The notes: generated by a model from the letters alone, not told the origin. 32,742 bases of DNA from Bacteroidota bacterium (GCA_023412195.1 JAEYNZ010000099.1:1-32742), one strand, 5' to 3'. Positions 16,439 through 24,928 are shown, counted from the stretch's first letter. Made by a program: numbers and translations.

Positions 16439-17533
16439 TCACTCCTTCGGTAAATACAACAGTTTTTCATTCAGGTATTCTTCAAAAGCCTGGTCTGTGT
16501 TTTTCTTTTGCTGAACATATATATGCAATGGGTTATTGGTGCTGTTATCCCAGCGACAACCCTTTTCAGCATCAAATTCAAGCCTGCCATGATCATACTT
16601 CTCAAGGAATTGTCCCAATCCTTCAACAGCAAAATAAACAGTTACCAAATCCCAGCTGGGCCGTTGATCAGCTAAGGTTTTCCCTTCAACGTTCCATAAC
16701 CAGTCGCGATAAGCCGTTCTGACAATGCTTCCAGCAGGAGTTGCCATTAATGATTTGCCTGTATAGACTTCGGAACCGCCGTCTACAAAAAATACAGGGC
16801 AGGGAAAATGCTCCACCAGGTAAGCTGTATACCTTGCCGTTTCATTAAAGAAGAAATTCCAGTCCTTTACATAATGCCCCTTTTCATTCCTGGCATTTAA
16901 TGCTCCCAGAGCCACCCAGCGCTTAACTTTTGATTTAATTAAATCAGCACCGTTCAGTGGTGAAATATCATCGGGTTGCGAAACCAGAAGTTCATATAAA
17001 CCTTTCGTATGCCCCACTGTAATGTAGGTAACACTGTTATCTTCCTGCACAGAAAGAAGCTTTCGGTTCAGACGTGTCTGCTCAATTGCATCGGAGTTAT
17101 ATATTATTTTGTTTTTAAAGGCGGCAGTGTCCTTAGCCAGCTTCTCTGCCAGCATTTTATCAACAGGGTCACCCACTTCATTCCCATGATATGCACCCAC
17201 TGGTACATCGGGAGCGCCATACCAGATGTTGATTGCCTCAGTAATTCCTGCGCCAAAAGGAACTTTCCCTGAGCTGTATATGCACCCCAGAATTGAAGCC
17301 TTACCCTCTCCTGCATAAGCATGAAGCAGTGCAAGAGCCCCCACATCATCGCAATCAGACCCCATATCCGTATCGAATATGACCTTCTCTGCAGGTTTAA
17401 CCTTTTCTAACCACAGACCATGAAGTTGCCGGCCCTCAACATGAACGATATCCTGTGCTTGAACATAATTGACCGTAAAAAGCATTAAGAACAGCCAGCA
17501 TATTCTCAACAGCGGTTTATTTAGTTTACTCAA
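16439..17533 (-). CDS. Secreted nucleoside hydrolase-like protein (IUNH family)
   Basis: Hydrolyses the N-ribosyl bond of nucleosides, or a related riboside, giving base plus ribose outside the cytoplasm. The N-terminal Asp cluster FDTDMGSDCDD (53-63) is the calcium/ribose site, and DWNFFFN (224-230) fits the substrate-binding Asn region. SWD (293-295) holds the conserved C-terminal Asp; a Trp stands where classical inosine-uridine hydrolases have the catalytic His. A Sec signal peptide ends near VNYVQAQ (22-27). The only start giving this leader is TTG at 17533: the nearby ATG is in another frame and stops after 8 codons. It is the second IUNH of a repeated DUF1593-IUNH pair. Family certain; substrate not. 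Confidence 0.88.
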   Translation of the reverse strand: MSKLNKPLLRICWLFLMLFTVNYVQAQDIVHVEGRQLHGLWLEKVKPAEKVIFDTDMGSDCDDVGALALLHAYAGEGKASILGCIYSSGKVPFGAGITEAINIWYGAPDVPVGAYHGNEVGDPVDKMLAEKLAKDTAAFKNKIIYNSDAIEQTRLNRKLLSVQEDNSVTYITVGHTKGLYELLVSQPDDISPLNGADLIKSKVKRWVALGALNARNEKGHYVKDWNFFFNETARYTAYLVEHFPCPVFFVDGGSEVYTGKSLMATPAGSIVRTAYRDWLWNVEGKTLADQRPSWDLVTVYFAVEGLGQFLEKYDHGRLEFDAEKGCRWDNSTNNPLHIYVQQKKNTDQAFEEYLNEKLLYLPKE

Positions 17534-17679
17534 TTTTTGTTGTTTATTAATTTCATTAAGCCAGGAAACAAATTAATGCAAGTTGTTGGTTTTTCTTTAA
17601 AGTCCATAAGGTCCTGTATGTATTGGCACTTTTTAAAATATTATTCTAAATTCAAGCATAAGTATAACCCATGGCACCA

Positions 17680-17716
17680 GAAACAGTTAAACCCTAAAAC
17701 AATTAAACCTTAAAAC
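17680..17716. repeat. Short 16-bp tandem repeat downstream of the DUF1593 gene
   Basis: Two and a half degenerate copies of a 16-bp unit, read on the minus strand as GTTTTAAGGTTTAATT then GTTTTAGGGTTTAACT then GTTTC. It begins three bases after the stop of the gene ending at 17719, in the 185-base spacer before the TTG-started nucleoside hydrolase. A separate pair of 11-base units containing AAGTCC/AAGGTCC sits near 17598-17620. Confidence 0.5.
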
Positions 17717-17718
17717 AT

Positions 17719-19032
17719 CTATTCCACCTTCAGCACAATTCTTTTATACCGTGTAAAAGAAAACTCTGCCTTATCCTTCACTTCATATATGAGGTGTACC
17801 GTTTTACCTGAAGCATCCTGCGGAACGGTTACCTTTATATTTCCCCTTTCTGGTTTATCTATGCCAACTTTTCCTTCAAAACTGCCTGCTTCTGTATACT
17901 GCCACCACCTGGTTTCCAGTTCATTCTTATCCGGATCAGAAGCAGTTGCCTTAAGCTTAACCACTGAGCCAGCTTTTACCATCATTTCATCAGGATGTTT
18001 TGTTTTGATAACAGGAGGGTGGTTGGCACCAGTATATTCCGGATTAACTGACCACTCCATCCGTGCTGCAAAATCTTCAGATATGGGCACGATAAAGCGC
18101 CACAATGGTTTGGTGTTGTCGCCATCGTCCATTGCATCCATCCAGAAGTTTTCAGGCTCCTGTTTTATGAACCGACCACCCCAGCCTCCCCATGATGGAT
18201 TTATCTCACTTCGTAATCCCGTATTCATAAGGTGAAAGAATGCCGGAGAATCGCCTTCCTCCATCATCTTCCGATCATAAATAAATCCCAAAGGTCCCTT
18301 ATCCTTTACATTCTCCTTAATCCATTCTTCCGTGTAAATATCATGCTTCTGCATAGGATTTTTTCTGTCCCAGGAATAGGCAATTACCCTCCAGAACTGG
18401 ACTCCATTAAGTATATACAGTACATCTGGCATTTCATCAAGAAGCCAGTTTTTAAGGTCATCCTGCTCTGCAATGGCATATACCCTTGCTTTTTGGTTAA
18501 CTTTTTCAACTTGTTCGGGGTGAGAAACTTTTATCCGGTAAAAAGCCTGACAAATATTATTGAGCCCTCCCCAGGCCTGCAGCCACACAGGACGGGGGTC
18601 ATCATCAAGCAATACCTCCACAATACGTTCGGAACCTGGCGTATCTTTTCCTTCACCCACAGAAGCAACCCCCACCTCCTCCATCTGGCCTACATATAAT
18701 TTCGATTTTAAAAATTCAGCTGTCGGATAATCTTTTTGATGAACCAGCAGGTTATCACGTACTTTTGCATACTCATCTATAAAATCATGCATCCACTGGG
18801 TACCATTACCTTTAAGATGCCACATGGAGTTGGTGTATATAAGACCCTCAACATCGAAATCGCTTGTATATAAAAGAAAGCGTACGAACGAACACTTATC
18901 ATCACTTTCACCATCGGTAGTAACAATCGTTCTTGGCTTGAGCCTGACTTGTGCATATATAACCTGATTCAGTCCGAACATCAGAAGAACCAAATTAACA
19001 ACGAACGCTAAACAATACCGGTGCTTCATCAT
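17719..19032 (-). CDS. DUF1593 / Sde182-like secreted protein (copy 2)
   Basis: Exported protein of the DUF1593 family (cellulose-binding Sde182-like), whose N-terminal domain has a nucleoside-hydrolase-like fold. From the chosen ATG at 19032 (the frame's earlier start is TTG), a Sec leader ends near IYAQ, followed by TIVTTDGESDDKCSFVRFLL, the family's Asp-rich signature equivalent to the IUNH calcium site. WLQAWGGLNNICQAFY and SPSWGGWGGR-like segments are also typical. The C-terminal ~90 residues (from about 345, NHPPVIKTK ... ATASDPDKNELETRWWQY) form the PKD/cadherin-like Sde182 C-terminal domain. Enzymatic activity is inferred, not shown. It forms a pair with the nucleoside hydrolase downstream, mirroring the preceding pair. 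Confidence 0.88.
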   Translation of the reverse strand: MMKHRYCLAFVVNLVLLMFGLNQVIYAQVRLKPRTIVTTDGESDDKCSFVRFLLYTSDFDVEGLIYTNSMWHLKGNGTQWMHDFIDEYAKVRDNLLVHQKDYPTAEFLKSKLYVGQMEEVGVASVGEGKDTPGSERIVEVLLDDDPRPVWLQAWGGLNNICQAFYRIKVSHPEQVEKVNQKARVYAIAEQDDLKNWLLDEMPDVLYILNGVQFWRVIAYSWDRKNPMQKHDIYTEEWIKENVKDKGPLGFIYDRKMMEEGDSPAFFHLMNTGLRSEINPSWGGWGGRFIKQEPENFWMDAMDDGDNTKPLWRFIVPISEDFAARMEWSVNPEYTGANHPPVIKTKHPDEMMVKAGSVVKLKATASDPDKNELETRWWQYTEAGSFEGKVGIDKPERGNIKVTVPQDASGKTVHLIYEVKDKAEFSFTRYKRIVLKVE

Positions 19033-19180
19033 TTTCAATTAAGATTATATACCCATCAACAACTTTCATACCTGCCAGTATAAAATTTGAATATATCTGT
19101 CAGATTTTTCTGAACATATTTTCTTACAAGATTTTAACTTTTTCTGGAAAATGAACATGAACTGTTATATCCGTATCCGG

Positions 19181-20221
19181 TTATTTGGTTTTAACCAGTT
19201 TAAAATCATCCATCGTAACAAAAAAATCGTTCAGGATCCCATGCACATCAAACCATTCCCATAGAATAATTTTCCGCGGGTTGTTTGGCCTTTCCTCCCA
19301 TTTCCCATTGATATACACCGGGGCAGGAATCTCCCGTTTTTCTGCCCAGTTTTCATTTTTCACAATAGCAACAGCGGCGAGATCGAACAATGCCCTGCCG
19401 GGAGGATCTCCCCACATTCCATAGGTTTCAAAAAGGTGGGCTGAATAATCACCCCAGTTACTGAATTCCCCCCCGTTGCGTCCGGTCACTGTCCCTGAAA
19501 TCTTCGGGCCCTTCCCCGGCATCCGGTGCATGATCTGATCCTTAGAAACCATCACTGCTGCCGTTCCTGAAGGCTGCCCATATCTTACAGTTACCATTTC
19601 AAATGGAACATTTACATCCAGAATGTAATTCATTGATTCAATGTCCCAATCCTGGTTATGTTCCCCGGGCTCCGGATAATTGGAACCAAGCCACACAATT
19701 CTTACCTTTTCTGCAATAGCAGGCTCCTTTCTTAAAGCAAGTGCAATATTTGTTAATTTACCAACAGGCAGAAGCACCAGTTTCTGATTTCTGTCCTTCA
19801 TGGCCTCTTCAATAATAAAATTCACAGCCTCATAACCATCAAATTCCGGTGATCCCATATTATTTCTGATGTCTTCGTACGAACCGTTTGCACCTGTCAG
19901 AAGGGGAATCTTTCCATAAAATTCTCCACAAAGCTGCATGATCCTTCTTGCCTCCTCATAATGATCCCTGACATCCGACTCATTTGAATACCCTGCAGGA
20001 GAACTGGTTGCATTCACCGTAACACCCACAACATCAAAATCATTGCCATTAAAAAGCAAATAGGCCAAAGCATGCTGATCATCCACCTCATTATTTGCAT
20101 CGGTATCAAAAATAACCGGTATGCGGGATCCTCCTCCCAAATCACATGCTGAAAAGAAGCTGCCAAGAAGCAGAATAACCACAACAGGCAACCATCTTTG
20201 TATCTTTCTGTTTTTCATCAT
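19181..20221 (-). CDS. Lipoprotein nucleoside hydrolase (IUNH family)
   Basis: Membrane-anchored N-riboside hydrolase of 346 aa. A lipobox-like FFSAC places the lipidated Cys at 26. The Asp cluster IFDTDANNEVDD (37-48) marks the calcium/ribose site and is close to the canonical DxDxxxDD. LLPVGKLTNIALAL (150-163) matches the TGGLTNIA segment of classical nucleoside hydrolases, and LFD (278-280) holds the late conserved Asp with Phe in place of catalytic His. A change in base specificity, or loss of purine activation by His, is therefore possible. It starts 13 bases after the preceding DUF1593 gene and is surely co-transcribed with it. Released ribose would be free for the permease and ribokinase of the same cluster. 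Confidence 0.9.
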   Translation of the reverse strand: MMKNRKIQRWLPVVVILLLGSFFSACDLGGGSRIPVIFDTDANNEVDDQHALAYLLFNGNDFDVVGVTVNATSSPAGYSNESDVRDHYEEARRIMQLCGEFYGKIPLLTGANGSYEDIRNNMGSPEFDGYEAVNFIIEEAMKDRNQKLVLLPVGKLTNIALALRKEPAIAEKVRIVWLGSNYPEPGEHNQDWDIESMNYILDVNVPFEMVTVRYGQPSGTAAVMVSKDQIMHRMPGKGPKISGTVTGRNGGEFSNWGDYSAHLFETYGMWGDPPGRALFDLAAVAIVKNENWAEKREIPAPVYINGKWEERPNNPRKIILWEWFDVHGILNDFFVTMDDFKLVKTK

Positions 20222-20234
20222 TATATAGGTTATG

Positions 20235-21725
20235 TTATTTTTTCAGTTGAACGATTACCCTACGGTAGCTTACCAGATCTGGTACTCCATTATCTCTCAC
20301 CTCAAGCACAAGATGGATGTCTCTGTCACCCAGATCGGAAGGAACCACAAAATTCTGTACTGCCTGCGATGGCTGTTCAATATCAAAATCCTCATCATAA
20401 GAATCAGCCTCATTGTACCTGAACCACCTGAAAGTGATCTCATCATCATCTGGATCATGTGAACCGGAAGCATTGAGCCTGATCTCCTCACCCGGCCTTG
20501 CCTGAACAGTAAGTATCCGGTTCGTCCGGTCGCCATTGACAACCGCCACTGGTTCTTGATTTACCTCCCCCGGCTCCTTTACCGACCATTGCAAACGGTT
20601 CAGAAAGCTTTTTTTGGCATCCGGAATCCAGCGCTCAAGTTCCTTCCTGTCGTTAAAACAAGTATGGTAATAACCTGAAGGGAAATCATCGCCCATCGGA
20701 TAGAACATGTTGCCCCAGCTTCCATGGCCCGGGTTCTCAGGGTTATTCAATCCCATAACTGAACTTAAAAGGTACAGAAATGCAGGGGTATCGCCTTCTC
20801 CTCCATCATCATAAATATCCGACATGGGTCCGTGTCCGTTTACCTCATCACGGAGCATCACAGGTTTGGAGCCACCCACATATCTCCAGAAATGCCCGCC
20901 ATCGTGAAGAAGCCAGCGGGGAGTTGACCTTTCGCCATCATATGTAAAGGTGGCTGTACCAAAGTTTGTACAATACAGATGCAGTACTTTATCAAGATCG
21001 ATCAGGTAGTCGAACGTGATATCCTGTAAGAGAATACCATACACATGAAGTTTCGACATCAGTCTGTCATACTTTTCCTTTCCCTGCCTTTGTTTATAAC
21101 GGTACAGCGCCTGAATGAAAGTAATGGGGCCACCCCAGGACTGTACATATATCGGACGGTCATCATCCTTATCAAAAACTTCTTGTAAAAACTCGCTGCC
21201 TTCAGAATCCTTCGGATCCCCCTTAGGGTTCAGACCCTCTCCTATCCAGTCGTGAAAATACACCGAATCCCAGCTGCTTTCCACATAACGGCCAGCAATA
21301 AAATCTTTAAACTCAAGTGAATTTGTAAGCCAGATAATGGGAACTGTCCCATTTCCTCTTTTCGTCACTTCCAGAAGCTCTTCATAATCCGGAAATCCGG
21401 CATCATGCTTTCTTAACTGAGGAAGCTCCTGCTTATAGGCATCCAATATTCCCATGGCTTTATTCCAGGGACCGTCATCACCATAATTGAAATCGGGCAA
21501 CTGGTTTGTGATAATTAAAGCTTCCAGATCGAACCAGGGAGCATAATACAGGTAACGGATAAAAGAATTACCGTCATCATGTGTCATATCTGTTAAAATG
21601 ACGACACGGGGCTTCTCTGGCTCCCTGTCTGTTTTACAGGAAATCATCAAAAGAATCAGTAAGACGGTTCCATAGTACATTATGGGCACAAAAAATCCTG
21701 TAAGACTGTTTTTCATATTCATCAT
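20235..21725 (-). CDS. DUF1593 / Sde182-like lipoprotein (copy 1)
   Basis: Second DUF1593 family member, here with a lipoprotein leader: a hydrophobic stretch ends in LLMISC (Cys30), a slightly atypical lipobox. The family signature VVILTDMTHDDGNSFIRYLYY (about 41-61) carries the Asp cluster D46/D50/D51. IYVQSWGGPITFIQALYRYK matches the copy at 17719-19032, and GHGSWGNMF is the equivalent of its PSWGGWGGR. The C-terminal domain (from about 395, QEPVAVVNGD ... GSHDPDDDEITFRWFRYNEADSY) is the PKD-like Sde182 module. At 496 aa it is 58 residues longer than the other copy. It lies 36 bases after the Gfo/Idh gene and 13 before the lipoprotein nucleoside hydrolase. Substrate unknown. Confidence 0.88.
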   Translation of the reverse strand: MMNMKNSLTGFFVPIMYYGTVLLILLMISCKTDREPEKPRVVILTDMTHDDGNSFIRYLYYAPWFDLEALIITNQLPDFNYGDDGPWNKAMGILDAYKQELPQLRKHDAGFPDYEELLEVTKRGNGTVPIIWLTNSLEFKDFIAGRYVESSWDSVYFHDWIGEGLNPKGDPKDSEGSEFLQEVFDKDDDRPIYVQSWGGPITFIQALYRYKQRQGKEKYDRLMSKLHVYGILLQDITFDYLIDLDKVLHLYCTNFGTATFTYDGERSTPRWLLHDGGHFWRYVGGSKPVMLRDEVNGHGPMSDIYDDGGEGDTPAFLYLLSSVMGLNNPENPGHGSWGNMFYPMGDDFPSGYYHTCFNDRKELERWIPDAKKSFLNRLQWSVKEPGEVNQEPVAVVNGDRTNRILTVQARPGEEIRLNASGSHDPDDDEITFRWFRYNEADSYDEDFDIEQPSQAVQNFVVPSDLGDRDIHLVLEVRDNGVPDLVSYRRVIVQLKK

Positions 21726-21761
21726 TTTTGACTAATCCTGCCTTTATTTATAAAAAATGAA

Positions 21762-23096
21762 TTATACAACCGGAAACTTCCATCCATTCTGATACTCAGG
21801 ATGAACGAAAGCATCGGCCTTTGGATTGTTCCTGAATTTCATTTCTTCAGGGAGGTATTCCAGGCTTATACCACCCAACCTGTGGGAAATATTTGCAATC
21901 CATGCTACTTCTGTTGCGTAGCTTCCTTTTTCTATGGTTCCGTTTGTCTTTTGATCTTTATTCCGTATACACTGCGCCCAGTTGATCATATGACTTTGCT
22001 GATTGCCATAAGGCCCCTCTGCCTTTTTAGCCTCAATAAGTGGTTTTCCATCACTTCCGTTTTTAGGAATGATTTCATATCCCGTACGGTTACATACCAG
22101 CGTACCCTTGCTCCCTATCCATGCCACACCATCGACACGGTTATACAGGTTGGTTCCCTGTTGTTCCCATACAATATGATATTTATCAAACTGGAATACA
22201 GAAGTCTGCACCCTTGGTGTTTCTGTCATCGTATCCGGATGCCTGTACCCCACGGAGAAAACTGTTTTTGGATAAGTCCGCGGGTAACCTAAAGCTAAAA
22301 GCCCGTCAAATGCCGAATCGAGGTAATGCACCCAGTCGGTTTGCTGTCCGCCGCCAAAATCCCAGTAATTTCTCCATTGCCTGTGAAAGCGGTTGCTGTT
22401 ATAAGGCCTGAACGGTGCTGGCCCGATCCACATTTTATAGTCGAGCGTTTCAGGAACCGGTTGCGGAGCGGGGTCATAAATTACGGGATCGGTGCTGGAG
22501 GGTATCCAGCAATGTACCTTAAACACATCTCCCAGTACACCTGTCTTCAAAATATTAAATGCCTCAACAAAATAACCCAGGCTGATCTGCCATAACCCTG
22601 TCGTTACAACATTCTGATGCTTCCGCTGCAAATCCACCATAACCCTGCACTCTGCAATGCTGTGCCCCGTTGGCTTCTCTACATAAATTGCCTTTCCGGC
22701 TTTGCAGGCCTCGGCAAACATATATGCATGCCAGTGGTCGGGTGTTCCAATAATTACCCCGTCAATAGTTTTGTCGTCTAACAATTTACGGAAATCATCA
22801 TAGAATTTAATGTTTGCAGTCCGGTCAGGAAACTCTTTTTTCAGCACATCGGCCTGTTCCCTTAACCTGACCTGGTCTACATCACACATGGCTACGCAAT
22901 GCGCACCGGAATCTGCCCTGAGCAGGTGCTGCATGTTTTCGGTACCCCACCAGTTTACACCTATCACTCCAATATTGATCCGGTCTGATGGAGCTGCTGA
23001 TGCGTACAGGTTTTCTGGGATGGACGTGAAAAGTCCTGCTCCGGCAACAGCCAGGGCTGAGTTTTTAAGGAATGACCTTCTGCTTTTATTTTTCAT
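21762..23096 (-). CDS. Tat-exported Gfo/Idh/MocA-family oxidoreductase
   Basis: NAD(P)-binding oxidoreductase-fold protein predicted to act outside the cytoplasm. The N-terminus SRRSFLK (5-11) followed by a mildly hydrophobic stretch is a twin-arginine signal, consistent with export already folded with cofactor. The Rossmann core has INIGVIGVNWWG (40-51), replacing the usual GxGxxG, then IIGTPDHWHA (115-124) and the family's EKP (140-142), whose Lys normally takes part in hydride transfer. Members with this layout include NAD-dependent glycosidases such as GH109, and sugar dehydrogenases. It lies between the ADP-ribosylglycohydrolase and the DUF1593/nucleoside-hydrolase pairs, so a sugar or riboside substrate is likely but unproven. 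Length (444 aa) is normal. Confidence 0.9.
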   Translation of the reverse strand: MKNKSRRSFLKNSALAVAGAGLFTSIPENLYASAAPSDRINIGVIGVNWWGTENMQHLLRADSGAHCVAMCDVDQVRLREQADVLKKEFPDRTANIKFYDDFRKLLDDKTIDGVIIGTPDHWHAYMFAEACKAGKAIYVEKPTGHSIAECRVMVDLQRKHQNVVTTGLWQISLGYFVEAFNILKTGVLGDVFKVHCWIPSSTDPVIYDPAPQPVPETLDYKMWIGPAPFRPYNSNRFHRQWRNYWDFGGGQQTDWVHYLDSAFDGLLALGYPRTYPKTVFSVGYRHPDTMTETPRVQTSVFQFDKYHIVWEQQGTNLYNRVDGVAWIGSKGTLVCNRTGYEIIPKNGSDGKPLIEAKKAEGPYGNQQSHMINWAQCIRNKDQKTNGTIEKGSYATEVAWIANISHRLGGISLEYLPEEMKFRNNPKADAFVHPEYQNGWKFPVV

Positions 23097-23122
23097 TTTA
23101 TTCGAATTTTACAAATGATCTA

Positions 23123-23365
23123 CTATTCTGAAATGGGGACATCTCCTTCTACTTTTCCGGTAATGAACCTTTCCCCTCCATCATGATCTTTATTTAAAAC
23201 TTTCCGGTTGAATCAAAACAGGTTCAGCATCATATTCTCAATCATCCCGGCCATCTCCCTGCCATCCTTCTTCAGCATAAGGTATGAATGCTTATACATT
23301 TTTTCTTCCTTCCAGTAGTTGTCACCATTTTCTCTGGTTCTCATACTTTTAAAAATGAATTTCAT
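23123..23365 (-). pseudogene. Small ORF joined to upstream gene, split by in-frame TGA
   Basis: The ADP-ribosylglycohydrolase stop TAA is directly followed by ATG at 23365. This frame reads 50 codons (MKFIFKSMRTRENGDNYW ... MIENMMLNLF) to TGA at 23213-23215, then stays open for 29 more codons (FNRKVLNKDHDGGERFITG ... VPISE) to TAG at 23123. Both halves are polar and read like protein. Either a 50-aa peptide gene coupled by TAAATG, or an ~80-codon gene broken by one stop. No selenocysteine hairpin is evident and a recoded TGA is unlikely. No family recognised. A natural reading is the remnant of a gene or gene end inside the operon. Confidence 0.45.
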
Positions 23366-24928
23366 TTACTGAAAATAAACCCTGGGCTTAGGTTCTGAAC
23401 CGGAATACACAAGCAAATCAGCGGCTTCTATCCGATACCCCTTAGGAACATTTCTGGCCTTAAGTGAAATAGTATGCTTTCCTTCAGGCAAATCATACTT
23501 CCATGTAATCTCATGACGGCGCACCAGACTTTGAACAGGCAATTTGGCTGTTTCAATCAGTTGCCCGTTGGCAAAAACATCAACCTCAAGTACGACATCA
23601 GGTAAATTTGAATCCTTTGCAGCCCTGCCGCCCAATACAAATCCACATCCTGTCAATTCAAAAACCAGTTCAGGTTGCTGCCCTGAAATCTGTCTTCCTA
23701 TTCTCCGTCTTTCAACAGGATATATACCCTCAAAAGCCACTTCCAAAGGCACTGCTTCAGGTACCTGGTATTGAATCAATATGTCATCTCCTTCTTCTGT
23801 TCCGCCGTTACGCATTACCATTTCAACAGCATGCCGGTAACCTATGTCGTAAACCTTGTTGAGCGACATCGTGGTGTACTGAAAATCCATATCCTCCACT
23901 TTATCGATACCCTGTGTCCAGTATTCAGGAATATTGCTGTAGCCTATCATGGTTCCTAAAATACCAGCAGCATTGGCAGGATTGCAGTCTGAATCATAGC
24001 CGCAACGTGTGCTGATATCGACAGTGGCACCAAAATCTCCTTTCCCGTATAGTAGCCCGATAACAATATATGCAGCATTTATTTTTGCATCGATGTTAAA
24101 CGGCCGGTAAACTCCATCCGGGCAACCTTTATCATACGTCCATTTTTTCTGGGCTTCAAACCAGGCCGATTTCCAGTCGTCGGGGTTTTGACGGTACCAC
24201 CCGATAACATCTGAAATGCACTGATAAAATTCACTTTCAGGTGGCAGGGTTTTCAGGGCTTCTTCCACAACAAATTCCATGTCGTTGTAGACAAATGCAA
24301 GGGAATACATGGCCGCCACATAAATGCCACCGTATACTCCATCACCGTAATTCATGATATGACCAATACGATTCCCAATTTCAGCTGCAGAATTAACCAT
24401 TCCCGGGGCCATCAGTCCCGCAAAATCGGCCTCTATCTGGAAATCAATGTCATCGGCATGCGGATTGTTTTTCCAGTGACCTGATGCCGGTGGCATAATG
24501 CCGTTCAGGATGTTGTACCTGGCAGCCTGGTTGGCATGCCAAAGCGGGTATTCAGCACGTGCAAAAGCCAGGGCATGAAGGGTATCATGGGCATCCAGAC
24601 CGTGCTTTTCAAATACATCAACAAAAGTAAGATCCATATAAACATCATCATATAAACCGGGCGAATTTTCATAATACCACAACATGCGTGTATCATCCCA
24701 TGGAATGGGAACATGATCGCCAATCATGGTGCCGTTCCACTGAAACTCGGTAGGCCCGCCATAGGTGCACCCAATGACCTGCCCGGCCCAGCCGCCCCTG
24801 ATTTTATCCTGAAGGTCAGCTTTAGAAATCCTGACTGTTTCAACATCTTTCACGGGAGTCATTTTGGCCTGAGACTGGCAGCCTGCCATAGCTGCAACAA
24901 CCAATAGAAAAAAGATAAAGTTTTTCAT
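23366..24928 (-). CDS. Lipoprotein ADP-ribosylglycohydrolase-family protein
   Basis: Exported member of the DraG/ARH family, metal-dependent enzymes that cleave ADP-ribosyl or related N-/O-ribosyl bonds. I chose the ATG at 24928, because it gives a lipoprotein leader at once (MKNFIFFLLVVAAMAGC, Cys17). Numbered from there, the N-terminal metal site is PWDDTRM (77-82) with DDVYMDL (94-100), and the C-terminal site is GYDSDCNPANAAG (310-322), so two Asp/Asn metal ligand sets are kept. Beyond about 400 comes a beta-sandwich, probably a binding domain (ELVFELTGCGFVLGG, later YDLPEGKHTISLKARN). Most DraG proteins are cytosolic, so a secreted one next to nucleoside hydrolases suggests riboside degradation rather than signalling. 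Confidence 0.9.
   Translation of the reverse strand: MKNFIFFLLVVAAMAGCQSQAKMTPVKDVETVRISKADLQDKIRGGWAGQVIGCTYGGPTEFQWNGTMIGDHVPIPWDDTRMLWYYENSPGLYDDVYMDLTFVDVFEKHGLDAHDTLHALAFARAEYPLWHANQAARYNILNGIMPPASGHWKNNPHADDIDFQIEADFAGLMAPGMVNSAAEIGNRIGHIMNYGDGVYGGIYVAAMYSLAFVYNDMEFVVEEALKTLPPESEFYQCISDVIGWYRQNPDDWKSAWFEAQKKWTYDKGCPDGVYRPFNIDAKINAAYIVIGLLYGKGDFGATVDISTRCGYDSDCNPANAAGILGTMIGYSNIPEYWTQGIDKVEDMDFQYTTMSLNKVYDIGYRHAVEMVMRNGGTEEGDDILIQYQVPEAVPLEVAFEGIYPVERRRIGRQISGQQPELVFELTGCGFVLGGRAAKDSNLPDVVLEVDVFANGQLIETAKLPVQSLVRRHEITWKYDLPEGKHTISLKARNVPKGYRIEAADLLVYSGSEPKPRVYFQ

Noticed and set aside
22121..22411. Plus-strand frames of 80-160 codons opposite the Gfo/Idh gene
   Set aside because: Antisense shadows of a gene with clear motifs on the other strand.
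23213..23215. TGA read as selenocysteine in the small ORF
   Set aside because: No convincing bacterial SECIS hairpin directly after the TGA and no selenoprotein family match; a nonsense mutation or true stop is simpler.
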